A stretch of DNA of 64,000 bases from Micromonospora lupini (GTDB lineage Bacteria > Actinomycetota > Actinomycetes > Mycobacteriales > Micromonosporaceae), in contig NZ_JAPENL010000001.1 of the NCBI RefSeq assembly GCF_026342015.1, positions 2,108,001-2,172,000 of the forward strand, written 5' to 3'. Within the stretch, counting starts at the first letter, position 1; each line of letters starts with the position of its first letter. Position numbers and translations under genes: made by a program. Below are positions 1 to 8,847 of this stretch, in pieces. The notes beneath the pieces were generated by a model. It saw nothing but the letters and a program-made list of their open reading frames with translations. It had not been told where the DNA came from and searched no databases.

Positions 1-738
1 GTGACGAAGTACCAGGTGGACGTCGGTGGCAAGACCAGTGAGGTGACCGAGACCCGAACGACGGTCACCGGTCTGGGCAACGGCCAGAACGTCACGGTGA
101 AGGTGAAGGCGGTCAACGAGGCCGGGCCGGGTCCGGAGGCCACCGCCACGGCCCGTACGGTCGCCGCGCCGCAGGTCACTGTCACCGGCTCGTCGGCGAC
201 CGCCACGTCGGCGACTGTCACGTTCACGGTGGACGCGGGCGGCGGCAGGGCCACCTGCTCGCTGAGCACGTCGGGTGAGCCGGCGAAGGCCGGGGCGTGC
301 TCCAGCATCACGATGACGGGGCTGACGCCGGGCACGAAGTACGCGTTCACGGTGACCGCCACCAACGCGGCCGGCAAGGGGACCGCGCAGCGGGCTGAGG
401 ACACGCTGGCGTTGTACGGCGTCGCCACCTGCAACAACGGGCCGGACGGCGATCAGCGGACCTACTGCGACAAGGAGGTCGCCAGCCGCCGCAACGGTAA
501 TGAGGTCTTCTCGGTTGCCGCGCAGGACAACGACAAGCAGGTGGGCTGGGCGAAGCCGGGCCGCCGACTCCAGGCGTACTGCAAGAAGTCCGGCGAGGAC
601 GTCGACTCGTGGATCTACAACAACCAGAAGCGCAGCACCTGGTGGGTGCAGGTCGAATTCAACGGGAAGAACTACATTCCCTGGGCCTGGCTCAACCTGG
701 AGGGCGGCGACAACATCAACGTCCTGCCCACCTGCTGA
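1..738 (+). CDS. Secreted fibronectin type III domain protein, C-terminal part
   Basis: The frame is open at the left edge, so the GTG at base 1 is probably internal and the true start lies outside the window. Residues about 1-54 and 56-136 each look like a fibronectin type III repeat: beta-strand patterns with V-T-G-L and a tyrosine before a VTATN-type strand. The last 100 residues form a separate cysteine-containing domain (cysteines near YCDKE, AYCKK and the terminal LPTC) rich in Trp and Asn, resembling a small extracellular binding domain. It sits 27 bp upstream of the MoxR gene. FN3 or Ig proteins are often found beside MoxR/DUF58/transglutaminase operons in actinobacteria, so a cell-surface or secreted role is likely. 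The exact ligand cannot be read from the sequence. Confidence 0.75.
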   Translation: MTKYQVDVGGKTSEVTETRTTVTGLGNGQNVTVKVKAVNEAGPGPEATATARTVAAPQVTVTGSSATATSATVTFTVDAGGGRATCSLSTSGEPAKAGACSSITMTGLTPGTKYAFTVTATNAAGKGTAQRAEDTLALYGVATCNNGPDGDQRTYCDKEVASRRNGNEVFSVAAQDNDKQVGWAKPGRRLQAYCKKSGEDVDSWIYNNQKRSTWWVQVEFNGKNYIPWAWLNLEGGDNINVLPTC

Positions 739-765
739 ACCACCAGCCGAGGAGCACCGCCGACC

Positions 766-1761
766 GTGAACACCCACGAGCCGCTCACCCAGCCGGAGGT
801 GCAGGGCTTCGCCGCCCTGGCCGCCCGGCTGGCCGAGAACGTCAACGCGGTGGTGCTCGGCAAGCCGCAGGTGGTCCGGCTGGCCCTGACCGCGCTCTTC
901 GCCCAGGGTCACGTGTTGCTTGAGGACGTGCCGGGGGTCGGTAAGACGACCCTGGCGCGGGCCATCGCCGCGACAGTGAAGGGTCAGTGGCGGCGCATCC
1001 AGTTCACGCCCGACCTGCTGCCCTCGGACGTGTCCGGTGTGACCATCTTCAACCAGGCGAGCAGGGACTTCGAGTTCCATCCGGGGCCGGTGTTCGCCAA
1101 CATCGTGATCGCCGACGAGATCAACCGGGCGTCGCCGAAGACCCAGTCGGCGCTGCTGGAGGTGATGGAGGAGCACACGGTCACCGTGGACGGGGTCCGG
1201 CACCCGGTGCCGTCGCCGTTCCTGGTCGTCGCCACGCAGAACCCGGTGGAGATGGACGGCACCTACCGGCTGCCCGAGGCGCAGCTCGACCGTTTCCTGG
1301 TGAAGCTGTCCGTCGGCTACCCGGACGAGGCGGTCGAGGTGGAGGTGCTGCGCGGCGCGACGGTCCGCTCCCCCGAGGCGCTCGCCCCGGTCACCGACAC
1401 CGCGACGGTCGGGGAGATGGTCCGGATGGCCCGCCGGGTGCACATCGCCGAGCCGCTCTACGCGTACGCGGTCCGGCTGGCCGCCGCCACCCGCACCCAT
1501 CCGCAGGTACGCGTCGGTGTCAGCCCCCGGGGTGTGATCGCGCTGACCCGGGCGGCGTGCTCGTACGCGCTTATCGACGGCCGAGGCTGGATCATGCCGG
1601 AGGATCTGAAGATGCTCGCCGAACCGGTGTTCGCGCACCGGCTGCTGCTCACCCCGGACGCGCAGGTGCGCGGGGTGACCCCCGCGGAGGTGCTGCGCCA
1701 GGCCATCGCCTCGGTGCCGGTGCCGCTGCCGTCCGGGCAGCCGGCCCCGGTGCAGGGCTGA
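766..1761 (+). CDS. MoxR family AAA+ ATPase
   Basis: A 331-residue AAA+ chaperone-like ATPase. Walker A (PGVGKTT) is at residues 56-62 and Walker B (IVIADE) at 113-118. It is followed by the MoxR-typical NRASPKTQSALLEVMEE segment, a sensor-1 ATQNP and the conserved LDRFL. MoxR proteins act as chaperones for metal insertion or complex assembly, often with VWA or DUF58 partners. It starts at GTG 766 after a GGAG-type ribosome binding site and ends 14 bp before the DUF58 gene, so it is the first enzyme gene of an operon with DUF58 and a transglutaminase-like protein. The family assignment is firm; the client protein is unknown. Confidence 0.96.
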   Translation: MNTHEPLTQPEVQGFAALAARLAENVNAVVLGKPQVVRLALTALFAQGHVLLEDVPGVGKTTLARAIAATVKGQWRRIQFTPDLLPSDVSGVTIFNQASRDFEFHPGPVFANIVIADEINRASPKTQSALLEVMEEHTVTVDGVRHPVPSPFLVVATQNPVEMDGTYRLPEAQLDRFLVKLSVGYPDEAVEVEVLRGATVRSPEALAPVTDTATVGEMVRMARRVHIAEPLYAYAVRLAAATRTHPQVRVGVSPRGVIALTRAACSYALIDGRGWIMPEDLKMLAEPVFAHRLLLTPDAQVRGVTPAEVLRQAIASVPVPLPSGQPAPVQG

Positions 1762-1775
1762 CCGGCAGCAGCGCC

Positions 1776-2939
1776 ATGGGGATCACCGCCCGCGGGGTCG
1801 GGCTGCTCGTCGCCGCTGTCGTCCTGCTCGGCCTGGGGTTCCGCTTCGCGTACCCCGAGTTGACGTTGCTCGGCGCGGCGGCCGGCGCGGCAGTCGGCTA
1901 CGCGGCGCTTACCGCGGCCTGGCGGCCTCGCCTGCTGGTCAGCCGCCGGGCGGACCCGGACCGGGTGGCGCGCGGGGAGCCGGCGAGCATGACGCTCACC
2001 GTCCGCAACGCCGGCCGGCTGCGGTCGGCGAATCTGCTGGCCGAGGACCGGTGCGGCAGCCGTGCGGTGCCCGTGCCGCTGCTGCGCCTGCGGCCGGGTC
2101 GGGACACCGAGGTCCGCTACGACGTGCCGACCGTCCGTCGGGGGGTGGTGCCGGTCGGTCCGCTGCGGGTCACCCGGCGCGACCCGTTGGGTCTGGTGGC
2201 GTTGGCCCGCCCGTACGGAGAGACGGCGCCGGTCTGGGTGCACCCGCGGATCCATCCGCTGACGGCGGTGCCCACCGGCGCGGGGCGCAGCCTCGACGGC
2301 CGGGTGGACGGGGTGCCGAACGGGTCGATCACGTTCAATTCGCTGCGGGAGTACGTGGTGGGTGACGACCTGCGTCGGGTGCACTGGCGTACGAGCGCCC
2401 GGGTCGGCGAGCTGATGGTGCGCGAGAACGTGGACACCAGCCTGCCCCGCCTGATCGTCCTCCTGGACAACCGCGCCGCCGCGCACCCGCAGCAGGTGGA
2501 CGGGGTGGCCGAGTCGTTCGAGTCCGCCTGCGAGGCGGCGGCGTCGGTCGTCACCGCCGCACACCGTGCGGACCTGCCGGTGGTGATGCTGCTGGTCGGC
2601 CCGGAGCTGATCGAGCGCGGGCCGGCGGGGGCCGGCGAGATGCCGCCGCTGGACCGGCTCGCCGCCGCCGAACTGTCCGACGAGGACGACGCGTTGCACG
2701 CGGTCACCACCCGGCTGCGCCAGGACCGGCTCGGCGACACGCTGATCTTCCTGACCGGCCCCGGTGGGCGGGACGGGTTGGGACACGTCGGTGCGCTGCG
2801 CGGCGCGTACCCCTCGGTGGTGGTCGGGGTGTTCGGGGCGGCCGAGCCGACGCCTGCGGGCACGGCCGGCCTGGTGGTGGTCGACGCGGTGGACGGCGCA
2901 CAGTTCGCCGCCGAGTGGGACGGGGTACGCCGGTGGTGA
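1776..2939 (+). CDS. DUF58 domain membrane protein
   Basis: A 387-residue protein. Two hydrophobic helices lie at the N-terminus (residues about 8-45) before a soluble region. The DUF58 signature G-D-D-L-R-R-V-H-W-R-T-S-A-R is visible mid-protein, followed by a VWA-like Rossmann region beginning LIVLLDN. DUF58 proteins are the usual partners of MoxR ATPases. ATG 1776 is chosen because the two transmembrane helices begin directly after it. The gene overlaps the following gene by 4 nt (GTGA), which implies translational coupling. Role in cell-envelope assembly is inferred from context only. Confidence 0.93.
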   Translation: MGITARGVGLLVAAVVLLGLGFRFAYPELTLLGAAAGAAVGYAALTAAWRPRLLVSRRADPDRVARGEPASMTLTVRNAGRLRSANLLAEDRCGSRAVPVPLLRLRPGRDTEVRYDVPTVRRGVVPVGPLRVTRRDPLGLVALARPYGETAPVWVHPRIHPLTAVPTGAGRSLDGRVDGVPNGSITFNSLREYVVGDDLRRVHWRTSARVGELMVRENVDTSLPRLIVLLDNRAAAHPQQVDGVAESFESACEAAASVVTAAHRADLPVVMLLVGPELIERGPAGAGEMPPLDRLAAAELSDEDDALHAVTTRLRQDRLGDTLIFLTGPGGRDGLGHVGALRGAYPSVVVGVFGAAEPTPAGTAGLVVVDAVDGAQFAAEWDGVRRW

Positions 2940-5398
2940 CGGGCGTCGAGCCGCTGCGCGCGCCGGACGTCGCGGCGACGGACCCGCGGCGGACGCCGTC
3001 GCCAGCCGGCGGCGCGACCGGGCGGGTGGTACACGCGCTGCGGGCGGCCGTCGTGCCGCTGGCGCTGATCGCGCTCACCGGGCTCGCCGGGGTGGTGCTC
3101 GGCCGGGTGTACGCGGGCGACCTGCTGACCCGGCTGGTCATCGGCGCGGCGGTGGGCTCGGTGCTGGTAAGCGTGGCCGCCCGACGGCTGCCGTCCTGGC
3201 TTGTCGCGCCGGTGTCGATGGCGGCGTTGGCCGGTTGGACGCTGTGGTCGTTGCGGCTGGCCGCCGCCCGCGCCGATCTGCCGGGAAGCCTGCTGGAGGT
3301 GAGCGCGGACGCGGCGCGCAATGGTATTCCCCGGCTGCTCACCGCGATGATCCCGGTGGAGCCCACACCGGACACGGTGCTGGTCCCGGTGGTGGCGGCG
3401 TGGCTGGCCGGCCTGGCGGGGGCGGAGGTGGCGCTGCGCACCGGCCGGGTGCTGCTCGGCTACCTGCCGGCGGCGGGGCTCTACGCCGCGGCCCTCTACG
3501 TGGTCGGTCCGAACGCCGAACCGGCGATCGGGACGACTGTTGCCTTCGTCGCGATCGCGGCGGTCGGGCTGGCCGCGCCGTCGGGTGCGTCGCCGGCTGG
3601 CGGTGACCCGACGGCAGGTCTCGCCCCGGGGATGCGCGCGGCGGTGCGGCTTCGGCTGGCGGCGTCGGCGGCGCTCGGCGTGGCCCTGGTGATCGGCCTG
3701 GTCGCGCTGCTCGGCCCGGTGGTCGCCGGTCAGGTCGACGGGCGGCCGGTGGACCCGCGCCGGTACGTGGAGCCGCCACAGGTGCAGACGCTCGACGAGA
3801 ACCCGCTGATCCGGATCTCCGGGTGGGCGCTGCGCCCGGAGCAGAAGCTTCTCGACGTGCGCACGATGGGCGTCGCACCACCGCCCGGCGGCGCGGACGA
3901 CGCGACGGCGACCGGCGCGGCGGACGACCCGACGTCGTCCCGCAGCGTGCGGATCCGGTTGGCGGTGCTCAGCGACTACGACGGGATCACCTGGCGGGTC
4001 GGTGCGACGTACCGCAACGCGGGGCGGATCCTGCCGGCCACCGCGCCGACCCGGGACAGCGCGGTGGAGACGGTTCGGCAGGAGATCACCGTGGCGGAGC
4101 TGAGTGGTCGGCTGCTCCCGGCCGTGGCGACGCCGCGTGAGGTCAGCGGCGCGCGGGTGGCGTACGACCCGGCGACGGGGACGCTGATCCGGCCGGAGGG
4201 GCTGACGCCGGGGCTGCGGTACACGGTGACGTCGGCCCGGGAGCGCCCGGACAACAATCTGCTGGCCACCGCGAACGTGCCGGCCGGCGAGGAGGTGGCC
4301 CGGGTGCTGCGGGTCGCCGACGGGGTGCCCGACCCAATGCGGCGGCTGGCGGCTCAGCTCGCCGAGGAGAACGGCGCCCCGTACGCGCGGGCGGCGGCGA
4401 TCGAGCAGTTCCTGGCCGAGCACTACCGGGTGGTGGCGGACGCGCCGAGCGGGCACGCGTACCCGAACCTGGCCTTCTTCCTCTTCGGCCCGCGCAACGG
4501 GGGCGGGCAGCGGGGCACGTCGGAGCAGTTCGCGGCGGCGTTCGCGGTGCTGGGCCGGCTCTCCGGGCTGCCGACGCGGGTGGTGGTCGGCTTCGAGTCC
4601 GGTGGGCAGGGGCCGGTGCGGGCCGGTGACGCGTACGCCTGGCCGGAGGTGCTCTTCGACGGGTTGGGCTGGGTGGCCTTCGACCCGCTGCCCCGCCCGG
4701 AGAACGAGCCGAGGCCGGTGGAGGAGGACTTCCGTCCGACCCCGGAGGACCCGCCGCCGTCGGAGGTGCCGGCGCCCACAGTGGAGCCGACGGCGTCGCC
4801 GGAGCCGGCAGCCGCCGCCGACGGGCCGCCGGTACGAGGTGGCGTGTCCACGCCGGTGCTGGTCGCGGGTGGCAGCGGTGGTCTGCTGCTCGTGGTGGGG
4901 GCGCTGCTGCTGACCCTGTTGGCGATGCGCCGCTCCCTCTCCCGCAACCGGCTGGTGCGGGGTGACCCCGGCCAGCGCATCGCCGGCGCCTGGCGGGAGG
5001 TCACCGACGCGTTGCGACTGGCCGGCCGCCCGGTCGGCGACGACCTGGCGGCGACCGAGGTCGCCGCGCGGGCCCGGCAGGCCCTCTCCGACGCCCGAGC
5101 GGGCACGACCGGAGGCGGCACGACCGGAGGCCGCGCAACCAGCAGCGGCGCAACCAGCAGCGGCGTGCCCCGCCACGAGCCGGCCGGCGACGACGGGCCG
5201 GCCGTCGACGAGTTGGCGGCCCTGCTCAATCAGGTGGGCTTCGCCCCGGGTGCCGCAACGCCTGATCAGGCGGCCCAGGCCGCCGAGGTGGCCACCGCCT
5301 ACGTGGCCACCCTGCGCTCCGCGCGCCCCCGGTGGCGTCGCCTGCTCTGGTCGCTCGACCCAGGTCCCCTGCGCCGAGCCCGCCGCTCTCCGCAGTGA
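2936..5398 (+). CDS. TgpA-like membrane protein with transglutaminase-like domain
   Basis: About 820 residues. The N-terminal third carries around seven hydrophobic helices (DUF3488/TgpA type). An extracellular transglutaminase-like domain follows (about residues 450-590), then a Pro/Glu-rich linker, one further transmembrane helix (starting VLVAGGSGGLLLVVG) and a cytoplasmic tail. In the transglutaminase core the catalytic Cys position is Ser529 (context GTSEQF) and the His position appears to be Tyr567 (context DAYAWPEV). The Asp (Asp583, FDPLP) is kept. The domain therefore looks enzymatically inactive and may bind peptidoglycan or protein instead. The start is the GTG overlapping the DUF58 stop; GTG 2933 is an equal alternative. 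It is the third gene of the MoxR operon. Confidence 0.9.
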   Translation: MTGVEPLRAPDVAATDPRRTPSPAGGATGRVVHALRAAVVPLALIALTGLAGVVLGRVYAGDLLTRLVIGAAVGSVLVSVAARRLPSWLVAPVSMAALAGWTLWSLRLAAARADLPGSLLEVSADAARNGIPRLLTAMIPVEPTPDTVLVPVVAAWLAGLAGAEVALRTGRVLLGYLPAAGLYAAALYVVGPNAEPAIGTTVAFVAIAAVGLAAPSGASPAGGDPTAGLAPGMRAAVRLRLAASAALGVALVIGLVALLGPVVAGQVDGRPVDPRRYVEPPQVQTLDENPLIRISGWALRPEQKLLDVRTMGVAPPPGGADDATATGAADDPTSSRSVRIRLAVLSDYDGITWRVGATYRNAGRILPATAPTRDSAVETVRQEITVAELSGRLLPAVATPREVSGARVAYDPATGTLIRPEGLTPGLRYTVTSARERPDNNLLATANVPAGEEVARVLRVADGVPDPMRRLAAQLAEENGAPYARAAAIEQFLAEHYRVVADAPSGHAYPNLAFFLFGPRNGGGQRGTSEQFAAAFAVLGRLSGLPTRVVVGFESGGQGPVRAGDAYAWPEVLFDGLGWVAFDPLPRPENEPRPVEEDFRPTPEDPPPSEVPAPTVEPTASPEPAAAADGPPVRGGVSTPVLVAGGSGGLLLVVGALLLTLLAMRRSLSRNRLVRGDPGQRIAGAWREVTDALRLAGRPVGDDLAATEVAARARQALSDARAGTTGGGTTGGRATSSGATSSGVPRHEPAGDDGPAVDELAALLNQVGFAPGAATPDQAAQAAEVATAYVATLRSARPRWRRLLWSLDPGPLRRARRSPQ

Positions 5399-5447
5399 TC
5401 AGGAACCCATCCGCCTCGGGGCAGGGATGCTCTCGCGTCGACGGACG

Positions 5448-5972
5448 TTATCGGGCCGGTGATCGAACCAGGGCCGCCCGACGACCGTAGTCAACGGCCA
5501 CGGCTATGACGAGCGGCCCCCAGGCCAGCATCGGGGCGTAGTACCGGAGCACCTCCCAGCCGGGACGCGGGTGCACCGGTTCGTCTTCTCCGACTCCGAC
5601 CCACGTGCGCTGCACGAAATGAAACCTCTGGTTCAGGAGGAAGTACGCGCAGATGGCGACCAGCAACGATCCGCCGATCAGCGCGACGAGCACAACTGCG
5701 CGCGCCGGGACCCGGCGACCGCCCAGCACCGGCACCCAGCCCGGCAGCCGTTGTCCCCAGCGCTGCACCAGCCCGAGTGTCAGCAGCGCCAGTCCCATCG
5801 ACAGGACGGACAGGAAGATCATGTACCAGGTCGTGACGGCGCTGTCGGTGAACACGAGCGACAGTCGCCACAGCGCGGACGGCAGGACGCAGAGCGGGAC
5901 GGCGTAGGCGGCCCGGACGGCCCAGGGGTTCGGGGCGGCCGCCCAGGTGCGGCCGACGTCAGCGGGGCTCAT
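5448..5972 (-). CDS. Small integral membrane protein, partial paralogue of its neighbour
   Basis: A 174-residue protein with about four predicted transmembrane helices. It starts at ATG 5972 and ends with TAA, a rare stop in this DNA. It contains LGLVQRWGQRLPGWVP, nearly identical to LGLVQRWGQQFPAWVP in the next upstream gene (6038-7072). It therefore matches the C-terminal half of that gene and probably arose by partial duplication. The two genes share strand and lie 65 bp apart. No enzymatic motif is visible and the function is unknown. Confidence 0.75.
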   Translation of the reverse strand: MSPADVGRTWAAAPNPWAVRAAYAVPLCVLPSALWRLSLVFTDSAVTTWYMIFLSVLSMGLALLTLGLVQRWGQRLPGWVPVLGGRRVPARAVVLVALIGGSLLVAICAYFLLNQRFHFVQRTWVGVGEDEPVHPRPGWEVLRYYAPMLAWGPLVIAVAVDYGRRAALVRSPAR

Positions 5973-6037
5973 GGTTGCTCCGATCTGTGCGGGCCAGAGC
6001 CGCGGAGGCGCTGGCGATTGTGGACGCAACGCCAGCC

Positions 6038-7072
6038 TCACGACGACATGCCTGCGGTGGCCGTCTGCTCCTGGCGTGCTCGGGTGGTGCGGGCGTAACC
6101 CGTGGTCGTGACGCCCAGCGCGACTCCCCAGCCGAGGAACACCAGCAACGTGGCGGCCACCGCCCACTCCTGCGCCACCTCGGACCAGGACAGCTCGCCC
6201 GTCACCAGTCGGCCGACGGCGATGCCACCGCTCAACACGCCGTAGGTGACGAGCGTGAGCGCCACCGCCCCGGCCGGGATCAGCGCCAACAGCCGGGGAA
6301 CCGGTCGACCGCGCAGCCCCGGCACCCAAGCGGGGAACTGCTGCCCCCACCGCTGTACCAGCCCGAGAACGAGCAGGCCGGCGAGCGGCGGAACGAGCGT
6401 GATCGCCACGCCTGTCCATGTCGAGAGGCCCCCGCGGTTGTCGTTCAAATCCCCCGCGGGAATGCCGAACGGAACGCCGAGCGCCCAGAGCCCGTGCGGC
6501 ACGGCCCAGCCCACGACCGGTAGAGCGACGGCCGCGTACGCCCAACGGCGTGCCCACCGTGGCACCGGACGGTAGCCGGCGGCCACCGGCGCACGCCGGG
6601 GACCGGAGGCGTTCGCGAGCCCGGCGAACAGGACGCCACCGGCCACCAGCGCGAGCCGGCCGCCCAGGTCACGCCAGTCCGAGGGACGCCCCGACAACGC
6701 GGCTGGCAGCTCGAAGATCAGGTGCAGCGGGAAGGCGAGGACCGCCAGCAGGGCCGCCGCGGCCCAACTGACCGCCGACGCGAGGCGGCCGGGGAACCGG
6801 ACCGCGTGGAGGACCACCGCCGCGAGGACGACGCCGGCTCCCACCGCTCCCCATCCCGCCCCGAAGGGCAGCGACTCGACGCGGTCGGCGCCGCACCCAC
6901 CCCCGGGGTCGACCAGATCGGTGCGGTCGCAGGCGGTGTACCCCCACCGGCCACCCGCGATCCAGTACAGACGCAGAGCCACCTCACCCGCGACGAAGAC
7001 GACGCACGCCACCGCCCACGGTCTGGTCGGGCCGGACGCTGCGGATGGGCGAGGACGAGCGGCGACAGTCAT
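6038..7072 (-). CDS. Polytopic membrane protein, unknown function
   Basis: A 344-residue hydrophobic protein with roughly eight transmembrane helices. It begins at ATG 7072 with a short basic N-terminus. The first extracellular loop holds cysteines (YTACDRTDLVDPGGGCG) that could form a disulfide. The motif LGLVQRWGQ in the second half is shared with the smaller protein encoded immediately downstream. It is divergent from the methyltransferase gene; the 173 bp between them should contain both promoters. I do not recognise a characterised family. Confidence 0.78.
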   Translation of the reverse strand: MTVAARPRPSAASGPTRPWAVACVVFVAGEVALRLYWIAGGRWGYTACDRTDLVDPGGGCGADRVESLPFGAGWGAVGAGVVLAAVVLHAVRFPGRLASAVSWAAAALLAVLAFPLHLIFELPAALSGRPSDWRDLGGRLALVAGGVLFAGLANASGPRRAPVAAGYRPVPRWARRWAYAAVALPVVGWAVPHGLWALGVPFGIPAGDLNDNRGGLSTWTGVAITLVPPLAGLLVLGLVQRWGQQFPAWVPGLRGRPVPRLLALIPAGAVALTLVTYGVLSGGIAVGRLVTGELSWSEVAQEWAVAATLLVFLGWGVALGVTTTGYARTTRARQEQTATAGMSS

Positions 7073-7245
7073 GCACCGATGATCTGCGCCGCTGGACGGT
7101 CTGGTCCTCCCCGGCGGAGGGGAACCCGCTCCCGTCGCCGGGGGATGCCCGGTTCCCCACCGCCGCCCGCCCGGCTCGTGCCGACGGGTCGGTCGACTGG
7201 TGAAATGCGTTGGCGCGCGCGCGGCACGGCGAAGACCATCAGCGT

Positions 7246-8049
7246 GTGGACCAGCATTCGAGCGACATCGTCGACTACTACACGCAGCACTACCGTGAGG
7301 ACCAGCGGCTGACCGGGCGACCCCAGGCCCGTCTGGAGTGGATCCGGACGCTGGAACTCCTGCGGGATCTCCTGCCGAAAACCGGCGCCCGCGTCCTGGA
7401 TGTCGGCGGCGGCACAGGCGCGTACGCTCGCGCGCTCGTCTCCGCCGGTCACGAGGTGCGCCTCGTGGACCTGGTGCCGGGTCACGTCGCACACGCCCGT
7501 GCTGGCCAGCCGTCCATCGAAGCGCAGGTCGCCGACGCGCGTGCCCTCCCCTACGCCGGCGACACGTTCGACGCCGCGCTGCTGCTGGGCCCGCTCTATC
7601 ACCTGGTGCGGCGCGCGGATCGGCTACGGGCCCTACGGGAGGCCGTCCGCGTCACCCGCCCCGGTGGCCGGGTCGTGGCGGCGGTCATCTCGCGGTTCGC
7701 GGGGGCGCTGGACTTCGCGGCCACCGGCCGACTGGACGAGCGGACTCTCGCGGAGGCACGCTCGCTGCTCACCGACGGCACCAACGACCCGCGGATCGGT
7801 TTCACCCACGCCTACTTCCACCGGGTCGAGGAGATCACCGACGAGTGCCTGGCGGCGGGGTTGACCGAGGTGGTCGTGCACGGGGTCGAGGGTCCGGCGT
7901 GGACGGCAGCGGAGGCAGCAATCGGCGGCACGGCGGAGGAGACGGTCTTCGGTGGCGCGCTGGACCTCGCTCGGGTGTACTCCAGCGAGTCGGCGCTTGT
8001 CGCGTCGAGCGCGCACCTCCTCGCCATCGCGCGCGTGCCCGAGCGGTAG
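7246..8049 (+). CDS. Class I SAM-dependent methyltransferase
   Basis: About 267 residues. Motif I, VLDVGGGTGAYA, lies about 50 residues from the chosen start. The acidic motif II (VRLVDLVPGH), the ADARALPYA motif III region and LLLGPLYHL after beta-strand 4 follow, so this is a standard Rossmann methyltransferase. The GTG at 7246 is preferred because the conserved fold begins right after it; a TTG at 7210 would add 12 charged residues. Substrate is not evident. The C-terminal part resembles small-molecule rather than protein methyltransferases. It converges on the SDR gene, leaving 6 bp. Confidence 0.9.
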   Translation: MDQHSSDIVDYYTQHYREDQRLTGRPQARLEWIRTLELLRDLLPKTGARVLDVGGGTGAYARALVSAGHEVRLVDLVPGHVAHARAGQPSIEAQVADARALPYAGDTFDAALLLGPLYHLVRRADRLRALREAVRVTRPGGRVVAAVISRFAGALDFAATGRLDERTLAEARSLLTDGTNDPRIGFTHAYFHRVEEITDECLAAGLTEVVVHGVEGPAWTAAEAAIGGTAEETVFGGALDLARVYSSESALVASSAHLLAIARVPER

Positions 8050-8055
8050 CGGCGG

Positions 8056-8847
8056 TCAGGCGGTCAGCCGGCGGACCAGCTTGCGGAGGCCGGCCTGCCA
8101 GCCGTCCGGGTCCTCGGCGCGGCGGCGCGCGTAGTCGGCGACCTCCGGGTGCGGCAGGATCAGGAACCGCTCCTCGGCCAGCCCGGCGATTGTCGCCTCG
8201 GCGACCTGGTCCGGGGTGAGCACCGCTCCGGAGGCGGCGATCACCCGCGCGCCCAGGTGACCCTCGACGATGCCGTCGGCGAGCATCGGGGTGTCCACTC
8301 CCTGCGGGCAGAGGGCGCTGACCCGGATGCCCCGGTCACGGTAGGTGATGGCGAGCCACTCGGCGAAGCCCACCGAGGCGTGCTTCGTCGCGGTGTAGGC
8401 GGCGTCGCCCACCGCGGTCAGCACCCCCGCCGCCGAGCAGGTGTGCAGCAGGTGGCCGCCGCCGCGGGCGAGCATGCCGGGCAGCACCGCCCGGGTCGAG
8501 TAGACGTGGGCGAGTACGTTCACCCGCCACGCGCGGTCCCAGGCCGCGTCGTCGACCTCCACTCCCCCGCCGGTGGTCACCCCCGCGTTGGCGCAGAACA
8601 GGTCGATGCGGCCGAAGCGCCGTTCGGTGTCGTCGACGAGCGCGCGGACCTGCGCCTCGTCGGTGACGTCGAGGGCGGCGGCGTGCGCCACCGGGCCGAT
8701 GCCCTCGGCCACCGCGTGGGCCGCCTCGGCGTCCAGGTCGGCGACCACCACCGCGGCGGCGCCCTCGGCGGCGAAGCGCCGCGACAGAGCCGCCCCGATG
8801 CCGCCGGCGCCGCCGGTGACCACCGCGATCCGGTCGGTCAGGTTCAC
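8056..8847 (-). CDS. Short-chain dehydrogenase/reductase
   Basis: A 263-residue classical SDR. The nucleotide-binding motif TGGAGGIG is at residues 11-18, the CANAG structural motif is present, and the active site has Ser (HTCSAAG) with YTATK (Tyr-x-x-x-Lys). It starts at GTG 8847, which overlaps the stop of the F420-type oxidoreductase gene by 4 nt, so the two are translationally coupled and probably act on related substrates. The aspartate after beta-strand 2 (VVVADLDAE) favours NAD(H) over NADP(H), an inference from the SDR family rule. Substrate unknown. Confidence 0.93.
   Translation of the reverse strand: MNLTDRIAVVTGGAGGIGAALSRRFAAEGAAAVVVADLDAEAAHAVAEGIGPVAHAAALDVTDEAQVRALVDDTERRFGRIDLFCANAGVTTGGGVEVDDAAWDRAWRVNVLAHVYSTRAVLPGMLARGGGHLLHTCSAAGVLTAVGDAAYTATKHASVGFAEWLAITYRDRGIRVSALCPQGVDTPMLADGIVEGHLGARVIAASGAVLTPDQVAEATIAGLAEERFLILPHPEVADYARRRAEDPDGWQAGLRKLVRRLTA

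Noticed and set aside
2117..5176. 1019-codon open frame on the minus strand
   Set aside because: It is opposite the DUF58 and transglutaminase-like genes, is Arg/His/Pro-rich with no domain, and reflects high GC.
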